Source: Megachile rotundata (Eukaryota > Arthropoda > Insecta > Hymenoptera > Megachilidae). Taken from it: 64,000 nucleotides of DNA. The notes beneath the pieces are model-generated. The model ran no database searches and was not told the DNA's origin. It was given only the letters and a program-made list of their open reading frames with translations. Positions 12,156 to 25,020 of this stretch are shown here, piece after piece; position 1 is the first letter of the stretch; every line of letters starts with the position of its first letter. The stretch spans positions 7,874,001-7,938,000 of the forward strand of contig NC_134993.1 in NCBI RefSeq assembly GCF_050947335.1, written 5' to 3'. The translations under genes were made by a program, and so were the position numbers.

Positions 12156-13739
12156 TTGTACAGACAATACGGTATTGCGTCACTGTAATCAGTTTCTCAA
12201 TTTCAGAATTTCTGTGTTTCTGTGACTTTTAGTTTGCATATTTTAATTCTACTTTGATATTCATGTTTCAAGGATTTTTCATTTTTGTACTTAATTTTAA
12301 TGTTTTGATAGTTTTTAACTTCAATAATTAAATGTTTTTTTAGCTGTGCTTCCACATGTTTAATTTTTATATTTCTACGTTTCCTAATTTAACTTTCATT
12401 TCTTTCTTAATTTCAATATTTGTAAAAATTAAAATTTTCAAATTACCAAAGTTCTAAATTTTCTAATTCCAAAATTTCACACGTCATGTTTTTACGAATT
12501 TTGAATATTTTAATATTCAGTGTTGTTAATATAAAACTGTTGTTAATCTTCGTCAAAATAAATAACTAATCAATCCATTAACAGCTTCATTACACTTGCA
12601 GTTCTCTATTGCCAATTTTCATCGAAAGTTTGCAAATTTTTAATATTCAGTCATTCAAAGATTATAACGCGGTTCATTACATGAGTCCTAACCTTAAATA
12701 TTTAATAACAACGTCAAAGCTATAAAATCCAATTAAAAATCTCTCACACATCCTCAGTAAACTGTTTAGCACATTTATTTCCGAAACAAACAATTTATCC
12801 TTTTCACGCTTTTACATACAGTTAAGAATAACAAAGAGTCTAGTGTACTCAGCATACATTTATTTCAAACAAATATTTGCATCAATTTTAATAACTTCCT
12901 CGTGAAATTACATTGCACAGATACGAAACGTTGGACAAACAATTATTAATTTTCATAATGTCAGATTTAACAACGATATTAATTGTTTGTTAACGCAAAT
13001 GTTTGCCAAAAATTTAATATCCATCCTGAATTGCCATACACGTGATAGTAAATATTTGTTGCTAGTTTGTAGAATATTTCGTGCTAACGAGCATATCTAA
13101 AGGGTTCCATGTTTAGACTGAAATAAACTTTGGTTCTTGAGTGTTTGAAGTTTGACTGTTCGATTAGGGTCGAAAGTGGTTTGATGGGTTAAAGGTTGAC
13201 TTTAAGTCTTGTTAGGGTTAGCACAGTTATTATATTCATCTTTCTGAACGTGCTTCTAACGTAGATCTGATAATGCATGTAGTACAATTCAAAAAACCCG
13301 CGCTTTTTTAGTACTTTTTTTGTATCGCCAACGTCATATGTCGTTCGTGTGCTGTATGCAGTTCGTTAATAGTAATTCGAATTAATTTAATTACTAAAGA
13401 TAAATACAGTATGTTGTAGAAATATTGTTTCATTTTAAACAAACGAAATTATTTTTATTATTTAATGTATTACAAAGCGTTAATACTGCGGATAATGCGT
13501 TTGTTACTGTTCATACGGTTTGCACAGAGTGTTTACAAAATGGTGGGTTAGCTGAAAACAGGGTGAATTTACATAAAAAAATAAAGCAAAAATGTGAAGT
13601 ACAATTTTTTCGTATGTAGCTTTATTTGTATAGAAAAAAAGCGAAGTTAAATTGTTTTGAAATAATTGTAAAGGAATCTTTTTACGAACAAATTAAATTG
13701 TAAAGACAATAAGTATTTTCTGTATTATTTTATAATTTT
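12156..13739. other. AT-rich non-coding DNA
   Basis: No gene, repeat array or mobile-element end recognised. The 64-codon frame at 13425-13619 has no motif. Confidence 0.4.
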
Positions 13740-14160
13740 TTTGTTAAATTCATGATTTGATAACCTGATAATTTCGTTATTTCACATGACCATTTCATAA
13801 CTTCATAATTTGATACACTGTTAATTTGCTATTCTGATAATTTCATAATTTAATTACCAATTGATTTGATGTTCTGATAATTTCATAGTTTAATCATCTC
13901 ATAATTTAATATTCTGACAATTTCGTAATATAATAATAGCATAATTGGATATTCTGATAATTTCGTAATTTAATAATTTTATGATTTGATAATATATTAA
14001 TTTTCATAATTTCTTGATTTGTTAATTTGATATTTTCAGAATAGTATGAATTGATAATATAACCATTTCATAGTTTCATAATTTAATAACTTGATAATTT
14101 GATATTCTGAAAATTTCATAATTTTATGGTTTCAAGATGCGAAAATTTGAAAATTTCAAA
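13740..14160. repeat. Degenerate 8-9 bp array (ATAATTTG-like)
   Basis: Repeated ATAATTTN words such as GATAATTTCGTAATTTAAT are spaced mostly 8 or 9 bp apart. It is a decayed member of the octamer family. Confidence 0.65.
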
Positions 14161-15461
14161 TGAACGTACTTGATTTAGATATTTTAAGTAGGTACTTTCA
14201 TAGAAGTCAACAAACGAATATCAAATTTTTATTAAATATTGAATATTAAATATGTAATAAAGATGTAAAGATATGACTTCATTTATCACTGATTGATTTG
14301 CTAATATACTGTATATGTGTATATATGTATATTTCCTGATGGGTTAGGAACTGTGAAAAAATTATATAGTTTGATTACTTATCACAGAGAAGTTTTTGAG
14401 TCAATTTATAGGCTGGCAAATATACTTATAATTCTGATTTCTATACCTTTAAAGGAAATTAATAAAGCAAAACAAAAAGTATTACTTTTATCCCTCACCT
14501 ATTTATTTGTACAGTTATGTTATTGAAGTGTTCTTTAGTGTATAAAATGTATACTATTCTATTGTTATATAATTCAATAGATAAAATGAAGAGAGGTTAA
14601 GTTGAGAGTATATTAGCTATCTTAAAACAAAATGGCTGTAAATGGTTCAAAATGGCGGCTCTTAAATATTGTGTTAACTAGTATTTTTGTTATTATTTCT
14701 GTGTTTGATATTAACATGTGTTAATAATGTTATGTACAATAGTAGTGTATCATGATAAGGAATAAATTATATAATTAAAATTTAACAGACCTTTTAATTT
14801 TACATAGAATGCTGGAAATTTATAGTGGTCCTAATTCAATGGATAAGGACTGTACAATTATTGCTACCGGAACGCACACACAATAATAATTAATAAATGA
14901 TGAAAGTCGCTCTTTTTTTCCAATATAAAGAATATGTAATATACCTTTAATTTTGAAAGTGTCAATTTAAACTCTGTCTGTGTATTTAAGGTTTAATTAA
15001 CGAAATTAATGTGTACCCTTCCTTTTATTCATTGATTACAAAGGATGAATTCTACCGAGACTCAGAAACAGTCTGCAAAAGTGCTTTTATAAAACGCCAC
15101 CTTAATGTACTGTAACCCAATTAATCAAATTTGATTTCTTCGAAGAATCGCATATTCCATCCGTCGAGTTCCATTATTATTCAAATTACTGTCAAATCAA
15201 TTTCAAGCCACGTAATCTCACGCATCCGTATTTTCAAATCAAGATTAATTTACAATTACTGCTATTAATGAAACAAGAAACTGATACACGTTGCCATCCG
15301 ATAGTGCTTCAATCAATTATGTAGCTCTCCAATGAACGAATTTAAACTTTTCATTTGATACAGAAATGAAACGTTCTTCTGTCTATTAAAAACTCAGTTT
15401 TCAAGTGGAAGAAAAGTATTCTGCTCGCTAGTTTAATAAAATCGTAACGAAGTATTGAATA
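14161..15461. other. Non-coding DNA
   Basis: No gene. The segment 14712-14860 belongs to a dispersed repeat listed separately. The frame at 14317-14526 has no recognisable motif. Confidence 0.4.
14712..14860 (+). repeat. Dispersed repeat, copy 1
   Basis: Shares an ordered series of blocks with 35408-35545: ATTAACATGTGTTAATA, AAATTATATAATTA, GGTC and CTGTACAATTATT. Similarity is moderate, as for an old interspersed repeat. No terminal structure is seen. Confidence 0.5.
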
Positions 15462-16420
15462 CAGGGTGGCTCACCACATTTTGCCATCTAGATTTGCGTC
15501 ATTATTATTACTCATAGCAAACAATGTTTTAGATGAAGTTAAATGGTTTTGAGAGGGGCATATGCTGGTGGTATATTTTTTTTGTAGGTGGACGTGTAAA
15601 GGACATACGAAGGTTATTGATGCTTTTTAAATGAAATCATATATTTTATATTGCATCAGCTGATACTCCTTCATATTCTTTATAAAAAAGTATTATCTAT
15701 TTATGTGAAAAAATCATTAGTTTAGGAGATATTTTAATTTTAATGTCTATTTACAGAAAAGGTTCAATGTGGCGACCATTTGCATCAGAAATCTTTCTGA
15801 ATCGAGAAATTAATGACTTAGTAACATTCCGTAGTGTATAATCTTTCTGCATGTGTAGCACTTTTCCTAGCTTCAAAATAAACTGATAACATGTCTATCT
15901 TTTCTTCTTTAGAATACTACATTATGAAGTGATAATTCACCATATCGTCGCGTCGTGTTCACCGTATTAGAGATGTATCAGAGTCTAAATTTCACTGTTA
16001 CTGCTTAACAAAAAAAAAACAAAACCTCACAATTCGTTTGGTGACACGTGACCTTTCAAAGCATGTAGAAAAACATTTGCTGTTCAGGTAGGGCAATTCA
16101 TAATATTTACCAGAATGTCACGACTTCCTAACAAGTTAGAATTAAAATATCTCCTAAACTAACGGTTTTTTTAACATAAATAGATTAATACCTTTTTGTA
16201 AAGAATATGAAGGAGTATCAGTTGATGCAATAAAAAATATATGACTCCATTTAAAAAAACATTAATGACCTTCATATGTCCCTTACACGTCCACCTAAAA
16301 AAAAATATACCACCAGCATATGCCCCATCTCAAAACCATTCAACTTCATCTGAAACATTGTTTGCTATGAGTAACAATAATGACGCAAATCTAGATGGCA
16401 AAATGTGGTGAGCCACCCTA
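15462..16420. mobile_element. Family-A MITE, copy 1 (Tc1/mariner-like ends)
   Basis: A 959-bp element starting CAGGGTGGCTCACC and ending with its inverse (the last base mutated to A), flanked by TA on both sides. The terminal inverted repeats run about 290 bp (15462-15753 and 16130-16420). The ~380-bp centre holds no transposase. TA target sites and CAGGGTG ends fit non-autonomous Tc1/mariner elements, which is known for the superfamily; the family itself is not identified. A second copy lies at 44961-45888. Confidence 0.85.
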
Positions 16421-17872
16421 TATATAAATTTATTAATCCAATTTGTAAATGATAAAAGTCGTTCCCTTTAGAAAATTTTCAAGAAGCAAGAGTTTGAACG
16501 GTGGATATTCTTATTAGCTTGCTAATGGCGTTCGAGTATCGATTCAGCTTCAGTCATTTTCGTTTTCTTAGGGAGTTGTGGTGCTCATTGATTTTATATC
16601 AAATTTAGTTGCTTTCTTCGTTTTACTTAATTTATTCACGAGGGCTATTGATTTGAGCTGTGGATATTCGGAAATAATTTATGCTTCATGTTACCTAATT
16701 AATGAATGCTATTAATAACGCTAATAACAGATATTAATAACAAATATTCAGAAACGTATCTATTTTATACCTCTCGTAAAACATTAATTTTAATTTGCAA
16801 AATTTGATATAAAACGTAAAAATATTTCTCGTACCGTTTAGAAAATATAAATATTTATTTTAATTATTATTTTTAATTAGTTTTACAAGTAGTTCTTTAG
16901 TATACTAAACTGATGAATCTCGAATAATAATTTTATATACATATTTCTATGTGTAGAGACTGAACTGGTGAACCACCAGCAAACTAGTGAAATAAAACCA
17001 AAAATTGCGACTTCCTAGTTTTGGAAATTACTTCCGTTTCGAAATATACGTATCAAAAAATTCGTTGACCCGGTAACAAAACTTCGACAGCATGATGGCG
17101 ACCAATTCTCTCTATATTGCCAATTCCAAGAATTTTCTGTTTCGATTGCCTCGTCCATGATGACAAACGAGAGTGAACTATAACGGGATAATCACATGAC
17201 AAAACGAATTTAAACATGCACATTTGCATATTTATACGAGAGGAATTTAAATACGCCCATTATTTCTCTCAACTGTTGCAACAACAACGCGTTTGCATAC
17301 CTGGTTGCAGCCAAACAATTTCGTTTTATTTCTAGTTTAACTTTGTATGACATAACGAGCTGTATGTGGTTTACTAATTACAAATATTTTTTTGAAGAAA
17401 CTTATAAACATCACGTGAATTGAAGAGAAAATATAGAATTTGCAAATCTGAAGAAAAAATTAGGTTATGTTTTTCTACTTCTGATGTGTCTTATTATTAA
17501 TTCATGTAATGCAAAATATTGTATATTCTTTTTATTTTATGTGAAAAATTCTGCGATTGCAATGATTTTCTATGCATTTTCTATGATTGTAATTTTTGTT
17601 TGTCATTTTCTATTTATTTTATATGTTAACTTTTAAACTAACCTAGTTCATGAGATAAAAGAATCTTTTCCCCGAAGAAAATTGACGAGACTCCATGCTC
17701 TGTCTCATTAAAATAACGATAAATCGAAGATCGGCCATAAAAATAAATTTTGCTTTCATAAAATTTATGAACGGAGCCCGAGACATAGGGAAAAGTTCTT
17801 TCTATTGGATCAGTTAAGAAAATACTTCCATAAATCGGAAACGTGTTTATAGTTTCGACCGAGAAGATTTCA
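16421..17872. other. Non-coding DNA
   Basis: No gene recognised. A slightly more complex stretch lies at about 17040-17330. Confidence 0.4.
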
Positions 17873-18243
17873 GAACAATTTTATTATAGTATTTTTAACA
17901 CGATACACCATTTTCATTTTCAATATTTAAAGTTTTCCCATTACAAACCTTCCATTTTAATGAAATAAAATAAACTACTTTTGCTTTCAACATTTTCCAA
18001 GCTCTAACAAACCACTTTATTTTTTATCTTCCAATTTGAGGAATTCAAATTTGGCGCCTTTTTCATAAGCCCTATAATTTTTAATAAGATAAACCACTTT
18101 CATTTTCAATATTTAAAGATTTATCATTACAAATCTTCAATTTTAACGAAATAAAATAAACTCCTTTTGTTTCCAACATTTTCCAAGCTCTAAGATCACA
18201 TTATTTTTGATCTTCTGATGTGAGGAATTCAAATTTGGCGCCC
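17873..18243 (+). repeat. ~185-bp tandem duplication
   Basis: Two adjacent copies share CATTTTCAATATTTAAAG, AACATTTTCCAAGCTCTAA and GAATTCAAATTTGGCGCC in the same order, offset by 184-186 bp. They differ at several sites, so the duplication is not recent. Confidence 0.85.
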
Positions 18244-19085
18244 TTTCGTTGCAAACCTACAATTAATCAAACAAAAGCATTAATCGATACATCGTCATAA
18301 AAATTTCAGATCTCTGGACAACGATCATTTTTCCCATGGCCTCTTCACCCGATAAAACATTCGAATGAGATAAATTAATTAGGAAACTGTCGAAAAGGTC
18401 GAGCATCTTGAATGAAACGTGCCGCAAGATCCAATTAGAACGTTCGTCGGTTTTAATACGTTCGAATCTTGGCCTGTACACACGGATAATGCATTTGCAT
18501 TTGTTCCCTTTACAGGGCAACCAGTGCACGTGCCTTTTCAACGAAATGCTACGGCACTGTCACCGGACGGACAATCACAATTTGCTTGGGGAAGACAGCT
18601 CCCGATGTCTCTGTATTCATGCGTCGCATTTAGTAATCAGACATTGCCACCAAGTTTTGCAACGACAACTTCAGCTTCTCGTCTACCTTTCATTATGAAA
18701 TAATTGTTTTAATACAGTTTTCAAAGTAGACACGACGTTACTGCCTCGTAATTGCGACAGAATTTCATTTCTCTTACGATGTTCTTTCGGTTACCTTAGA
18801 AACGCGATGAATGACGTGAAAGACGTCGAAAATGTAGAAGGCAGAGAAATTATTCGCAGATATTTTAATGTGGCTGTCTATCAAACTTTGTTAGATACAG
18901 TAACTCAAAATTCATGGTGAAAGGAGCTTGGGGAGGCTTTTATATATTGCACTATGTTGTAGATTTGGTAAAATATGAGATTTTCAAGTTTGCGAGTTTC
19001 GGAATTTCATGATATATTAGGGAAGATTAGGATCTTGAAATTTGGGGAGATTTTAGTAGGAATTTTTTAAATATTTCAATTTACG
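18244..19085. other. Non-coding, with higher-complexity island 18400-18700
   Basis: The island stays open in two plus-strand frames and one minus-strand frame for about 90 codons each, with no recognisable domain. An exon cannot be excluded, but I see no convincing splice pair or homology. Confidence 0.35.
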
Positions 19086-20040
19086 AGATGATTTGATAAT
19101 CTGATTATGTGATAGTTTAATAATTTGACTTGATACCCTGTTTATTGGATAATTTTCTAATTTCACAATTTGCTACTTTGTTAATTTGATTTTCCATCAG
19201 TCTGTAATTTGATAACTTGATAATTTGAAAGATTAATAATCCGATAATTTTCCAATTTTATAGTTTTATAATTTGCTTGTTTGATAATATAACAATTTGA
19301 AAACTTGATAGCTTCGTAAGTCAGTAATTTTATAATTTGATATATTGATAAATCGATGAATTGAAGAATTGATAAATTCATACATTCGTAATTTCGTAAT
19401 TTGGTAAACTGATAAATTGATAAATTGGTAAATTCATAGATTAATAAATTGATAAAATGTAGAATTGAAAAATTGATAAATTGATAATTTGGTAATTTAG
19501 TGATTTGGTAATTTGGTACATTCATAGATTAACAAATTGATAAATCGATAAATCGATAAATTGGTAAATTGGTAAATCGATAAATCGATAAATCGATAAA
19601 TTGGTAAATCGATGAATCGATAAATCGATAAATTGGTAAATCGATAAATTGATAAATTGGTAAATTGATAAATTGATAAATTGATAAATTGATAAATTGA
19701 TAAATTGATAAATTGATAAATTGATAAATTGATAAATTGATAAATTGATAAATTGATAAATTGATAAATTGATAAATTGATAAATTGATAAATTGATAAA
19801 TTTATGAATTGTTAACTTGATAATTTCATACTTCCATAATTTCATAATCTGCTAGCTTGACATTTTGGTATAATTCTATATCTTTATAATGTAATAATTG
19901 TACATTCTGATAATGTCATAATTGTATTGTTCATTATTATAATTTTGTAATTTCGTAATTGAATAACTTGACAATCTGGTATTTTGGTAATTTCATAGTT
20001 TCATATTTTGATTATTTGATATTTTGTCAGTTTGATAAAA
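19086..20040. repeat. 8-bp minisatellite, unit TTGATAAA
   Basis: The core at about 19640-19803 is an almost perfect run of TTGATAAA. Around it, units with GGTAAATT, CGATAAAT and GATAATTT decay gradually outward. The open frames on the minus strand read only the repeat, as Asn-Leu-Ser-Ile-Tyr-Gln-Phe-Ile units. Confidence 0.9.
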
Positions 20041-20830
20041 GCTAACTAATGTTTCAAAAACTCCCTTTTAAAAATCACCAAAATCATTTTCTACAGCAAC
20101 AATTCGTCACCCCGTATACCTCCATTTAAAATACTCCATATATCACCTAATAATCGTGATATATTACAAAAGCAATCATCTCATGAACAAAAGTCTTGAG
20201 GGCATTTTTTTCAATCGAGCGTCGCTCACCTCAATACGAAACTCGAAAGCGAAGGATTGCGACTTGATGCCTGACTTGTATGCATGACCAGGTGTGTTTA
20301 CGATCCTGAAGAAACCTAGCTTCGACGGGATTCTTCGTTGACACACACACATACACAAACGTGGCCCAGTTGACAATCGACTTTCGAAGTGGAAGAAACG
20401 CGTCGCGAGAATTGGCCGAGCAAACAGAGGCCACGTTTACCGAACCAGAGAAACCAGCCAGTAGAGTCCGTAAAAACCATGCGAAAGACACACACGGGGC
20501 GACGAGAGATCGGGGAAAAAGGGGAAAAAATGGAAACAAAACCACCGCGAAACGAACGTTTGAACAGCCGCACTATCGCGAATGGAATCGGCAATGTGAT
20601 CTCGAACTTGGAACTTGACGCAGTATGTTCGTTTGACAACTCCAATTTATTTTTCGCGAATGTTTTCCTTTTTTCTCGCTCCCCGTCGCGATGTGCTTTT
20701 TTTCTGGATACGATGGGTTTGCGAATCTGCTGCAATTTTAATTACTTCCGGTGGGTTAACGGGAAAATTCAGATTCGAACGGGGACGACGCCCCGGTGAA
20801 CGTGTGCGGAAAGATGAAGATTTTTGACGA
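20041..20830. other. GC-richer island, function unknown
   Basis: High-complexity sequence from about 20220, with a short CA tract (20341-20356). Overlapping frames of 60-140 codons are open on both strands, including 136 codons on plus (20389-20799) and 139 on minus (20316-20735). None shows a known domain. Openness on both strands with purine-biased, CpG-containing sequence argues against either being a real protein. Conserved regulatory DNA or an untranslated exon are alternatives. Confidence 0.35.
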
Positions 20831-21392
20831 AGAGATAAAAAGATTTTTAATGAAAGCGGATAAAATCTGAGATTCTCTGATGTTTAATTGAATTAATGGT
20901 AAGGTGAAGAATTAAATATGTTCTTCATAAAAAATAGATGCTTTTCATGAGATGTAAATTTATTACATTTTGAAACTTTTTTGGTACTCCTGAAATATTT
21001 TATTTATGTATTTGACGTAACCGCTTTCATATTTATAATATTCTAACTTAACTTAATCTAATACATGGTAGTTTCACTTCAGCTATTACTTGCAAGGTTA
21101 GATCAAATCAAACTTTTATGAATAGGGTTAGTTTCAATTAACCCATCCTAATATGGCCTAACCGTTACTGGTTCGCCATTACGTTACTGGTTTTGAAGCT
21201 TTTTCCTTCAAAGGTTAAGTCAAGTTAAGCTTTTACTAGGATTACACCCAGTTAAGTTATTTTAACCAAACCTAACTCATGTTACTCCCACTTAAGCCTT
21301 TCATTCAATGTTAGACCAAATTAAGCTTTTCCAAACAAGGTTACTTTCGATTGAACCACCTTAGCCCAATTTGACCTTACCAATGTTTCTTT
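20831..21392. repeat. Degenerate repeats of ~100-120 bp (AAGGTTAGRTCAA)
   Basis: Related segments (AGGTTAGATCAAATCAAACTT, AGGTTAAGTCAAGTTAAGCTT and TGTTAGACCAAATTAAGCTT) start near 21094, 21211 and 21309, each followed by similar TTAACC-rich text. Spacing is irregular, so this is an old tandem or interspersed array. Confidence 0.45.
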
Positions 21393-22246
21393 CAATCAGA
21401 GCGCGAGGATTATTACGCGTTGGATTACTACGCGTTGGTTAACTACGCGTTAGATTACCACGCATTAGATTCCTGCGCTTAGAATTACCACACGTTGCAT
21501 TACTACGCGTTGGACTACTACGCGTTGCATTACTACGCGTTAGACTACTACCCGTTGAATATCCACGCGCTGGATTACTACGCGTTGGATATCCACACGC
21601 TGAATTAATACGTGTTAGATTACCACGCATTAGATTCCTACGCTTAGAATTACCACGTGTTGCATTACTACGCGTTGGACTACTACCCCTTGAATATCCG
21701 CGCGCTGGATTACTACGCGTTGGATGTCCATACGCTGGATTACTACGCGTTAGATTCCCACGCATTAGATTTCTACGCGTTACATTACCACGCATTAGAT
21801 TTCTACGCGTTAGATTACCACGCATTAGATTTCTACGCGTTAAATTACCACGCATTAGATTTTTACGCTTAGAATTACCACGCATTGCATTATTACGCGT
21901 TGGATTACTACGCGTTGAATATGCACGCGCTGAATTACTACGCGTTGGATATCCACACGCTGGATTACTACACGTTGTATTACTACACGTTGGAGTACTA
22001 CGCGTAGGATTACCACACGTTGCATTACTACGCGTTGGATTACCACGCGTTGGATAACTACGCGTTATCCGAAGCTGTCGCTCTCGCGTCTGCGCATGCG
22101 CAATCCTCACACTCTGATTGATCCGTGTTTTTCCTTAATAATTCAGAAACGAAGCTTCAAATCCTATTGTCGCAAAGGGAAATCTTATTCAGAATCATGT
22201 CAGCTATCCCCATTTCTGGGACCTACACTAATTGTGAGACACCCTG
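21393..22246 (+). mobile_element. Family-B MITE, copy 2 (left end missing)
   Basis: The right part (22068-22246) matches the right end of the copy at 56321-57687, ending ...GTGAGACACCCTG followed by TA. The internal CAATCAGAGCGCGAGG at 21393 also matches, but the left terminal repeat is absent, so the element is truncated there. Most of its length is the 15-bp minisatellite. Confidence 0.8.
21409..22067. repeat. 15-bp minisatellite inside family-B MITE (~44 units)
   Basis: Unit TTACTACGCGTTGGA with variants (ACGCATTAG, ACGCTTAGA, CCACACGCTGG). It shows higher-order blocks of about 11-12 units. Because 15 is divisible by three, frames stay open throughout (223 codons on minus, 21439-22110, reading Thr-Arg-Ser-Asn-like pentapeptides). 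This is a property of the period, not evidence of a gene. The sequence is very CpG-rich for this window. Confidence 0.9.
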
Positions 22247-23384
22247 TATATTAGGTAGATTACGTTATTTTTAGAATGTAATGACTTGTTTCAATTAAGC
22301 TTCTATTTCTAATGATAGATCAACTTATCACTCTCTTACCCTTCTTATGTATACTTAATCTTTTCTTGGCCTAAAAGTTAGGTTATGTTAACGCACATAT
22401 GTTAGTCAAATCTGTTTTTTTTCTATTATTTTCATATACCGAAAAATGGAACAGATTGATGAAAATAAGGTCTTCAAAAAATATATCGTTATTTCGAATA
22501 TCTGTCTTATGAATATTTATTCTTTCATAAAGTTCATCCTTGTTATAAAAATTACTGTGCTTAAATAATATAATTCTGTAATAACCTTCCTTTTATCTAC
22601 ATATAATGCAATCCTGTAATATGTTCATCCAATATTTTACAACAGTCGCACAAAATAAACTGAACATGTAAAAGCTGCACCAATGAAAATGAATTAAGAA
22701 CAAAACTTTATTTCTTCGTTAATGCTTGTAGTAGTAACGAGTTAACATCTCTGCGTTTGCTTTACGTTATTATATCTTATGACCGTAATTTTGCAGCAGA
22801 GCATTTCTCTCGGCACTTCTTTCTTCGTTAAGGGAAATTTAATTTTAATTTTAAGCTGTTCACAGTTTATTGCCAATTGTACTTCGTACATCAAGTTTCC
22901 ACGGAAATAAGAAACTTTCGATAAATATGCATGTTCAAAAATTTTGCAACAAGTTTTATATTTTTTGTCATAAAAGAAAACATGATTTTAGATATGCATT
23001 AATACGTGTCCCAGTTTTTCACAAAGCTTTATTGACATATTCTGTTCGTAGAAATAAAGAATATTATTTCAACGTTTCAAACACTTTTGGAAAAGTTGTA
23101 ACAAAAATACAGAATGACAGCTTTCAGTTTTGTCCACAAAACTTTACCAAAATATTCCATAAATAAATATAAGAACAAATGTTTTTACGAACATAGGCTA
23201 TGCGTTATTTGTTTTTAAAAAAATATGAAAGTCGACAACCGTATCGAAGGAAAATATTATCATTTTTATTCCTCGTCTTTCGATAAAATATTTAAGAGCC
23301 TACGTTTACATAACATTTTTTCTCATTTTTATTTATACAACACACTGGTAAAGTTTTACACAAAACACAATGTATGTGGCATCG
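22247..23384. other. AT-rich non-coding DNA
   Basis: No gene recognised. The 98-codon frame at 22870-23166 has no ATG at its annotated start region that I can support, and no motif. Confidence 0.4.
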
Positions 23385-24528
23385 AATAAAATAATTTTCA
23401 GAAAAAAAATACACCGACTTCGAAATGCACTAAAAAGTATAAAATAATTTCTATTTCCTAATGAAGTAATTTCTATTTCTTTGAATCATACAATTACGTC
23501 ACAGATATGAATTAAACCTATTTACTCGTTAGGCAGTATATTAAATACGTTTCAACCTTTTCGGAGGCGGCGCAAAATTAAAAGATTTTTTTGAACATGT
23601 CAACCTTTGGACAGCCGAACATAGGCAAAGCTTGTACAGCTATTTTTTTTTCGATGCATATAACTCGACAGCACGCCGCGAAGTAGGTGTTAATGCGTAT
23701 AAAATGTAACTATGGTCTATCTAGCCCTTTGCGGACGGGACGGTTCGAAGTGAACCGTGGGGCCGAGCTCCTGCCGCGATAGTCATTAAAAATTGCCTGC
23801 GTATATTTCTGCCTAAACGCGGTTTTCGTTCATAGCATTCCAAGTCAAATTCTGGACATATTATATGTACATGCACAGATTTACGTGCATGAACACATGT
23901 ACGCGTTTCTCGGCTCAATCAACTGTTTTCGCCAAACGCATATATGAGTTCTTCGGCCAATTTGATGATTTACGCAGAACGCATATATGCGGCGGTAGTC
24001 CGCAAAGGGCTATATTCATAGAGTATGCAACGGAAAGACTTGATCGCCGCATATACTATAAAGCTAGAGCCCATCTGTCGCAAATTTGGTAATTCCCGCG
24101 TCGTGGGCTCCGTTTATAGGTTCTTAGATCCATGGCTTCTACACGCGAACGAAGTCGATTCAATTTCATTTATATCGGAAACGTTGATCAAATGAAGATG
24201 CAGTCATTACATTTACGTATATTACCAGATATATCTATAATGGTTCGTATTCTTTCTCGGGATTTATTAATTTCCAATACGCCATACCACAATCAACTGG
24301 TTATTGGCAGCACCGTTTACTGAGGTATTTTTAATTTTGCGCCGCCTCCGAAAAAGTTGAAATGTATTTAATATACTGCCTAACGAGTAAATAGGTTTAA
24401 TTCATATCTGTGACGTAATTGTATGATTCAAAGAAATAGAAATTACTTCATTAGGAAATAGAAATTATTTTATACTTTTTAGTGCATTTCGAAATCGGTG
24501 TATTTTTTTTCTGAAAATTATTTTATTT
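23385..24528. mobile_element. Inverted-repeat element C
   Basis: Arms of about 199 bp (23385-23583 and 24329-24528) are near-identical reverse complements, sharing for example TACACCGACTTCGAAATGC (one base differs) and TTCGGAGGCGGCGCAAAATT. The ~745-bp centre is more GC-rich and holds a nested inverted repeat listed separately. No transposase is visible. Target-site duplication is not clear, so the superfamily is open. Confidence 0.8.
23724..24010. mobile_element. Nested small inverted-repeat element
   Basis: GCCCTTTGCGGAC at 23724-23736 is repeated exactly in reverse complement at 23998-24010, with TA on both outer sides. A hairpin (ACGGTTC, 5-nt loop, GAACCGT) lies at 23740-23758. It may be a small TA-target MITE nested in element C, or only part of the parent's own structure. 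Confidence 0.4.
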
Positions 24529-25020
24529 CACGCTTTTTAGTGGAATGGGAAGAATTGTATAGGATACTGTGAGACAGTTCTTCCGGGCTTTTTTTGTCTG
24601 CGTAAATGCCATGAACATAATTAAGTAAAAGACAACATGGATATTTGTTTTTCAATTTTTTTTGCAACAATAATCCTTTGCAACTAAAAAATGAAAAAAT
24701 TTTTGATAATCGTATCAATGGGGAGTTAGACTCCACAAGATGCGAAAGGCTTTGTTCCGATCGGACCACCCACCTAGGAAAAACCGCCGAACATGCATAG
24801 AAAAAATAATCCTTTGCAACTAAAAAATAAAAAAAATGTTTGTTAGAACGGTAGGGAGACTGTACCAAGCAATGGGAATAATACACCAACGTCAACGTGA
24901 ACTCATCTTGCTGCATAAGTTGCGTGTCAAAGCGGCAAAGCTTAGTTAGTGTTTTGGTACAGTGCATTGTAATTGCCCTTTCTTGTCTTTCCCGTGCATA
25001 GCACGGGGCGTTCCACTAAT
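24529..25020 (+). mobile_element. Helitron 3' terminus (fragment)
   Basis: At 24992-25008, CCCGTGC-ATA-GCACGGG forms a perfect 7-bp hairpin. It is followed after a short spacer by CTAA at 25017-25020 and then T at 25021. A 3' hairpin followed by CTRR and insertion before T is the known hallmark of Helitrons. The left end is not identified, so the start given is only the edge of element C. The fragment also contains a divergent copy (24640-24800) of the 164-bp unit arrayed at 25432-26240. No Rep/helicase coding is recognised; the 149-codon minus frame (24518-24967) runs through this repeat. Confidence 0.6.

Noticed and set aside
20316..20799. 136- and 139-codon frames on opposite strands
   Set aside because: Both are open over the same DNA without a domain. 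Neither can be preferred, and CpG-containing low-stop sequence explains both.
21409..22067. Cluster of ACGCGT cell-cycle boxes
   Set aside because: The motif is known from yeast promoters; here it simply recurs with the minisatellite unit inside a MITE.
21439..22110. 223-codon minus-strand open frame of Thr-Arg-Asn-rich repeats
   Set aside because: The 15-bp unit is a multiple of three without stops, so both strands stay open by arithmetic. The length differs threefold in the sister copy, and no start context or domain is seen.
23724..24010. piggyBac element, from the CCCTTTGCGGAC ends
   Set aside because: piggyBac inserts at TTAA, which is absent at both ends; TA is present instead.
24518..24967. 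149-codon minus-strand frame near the Helitron end
   Set aside because: It runs through a divergent copy of the 164-bp tandem unit, lies opposite to the Helitron's orientation and has no Rep or helicase motif.
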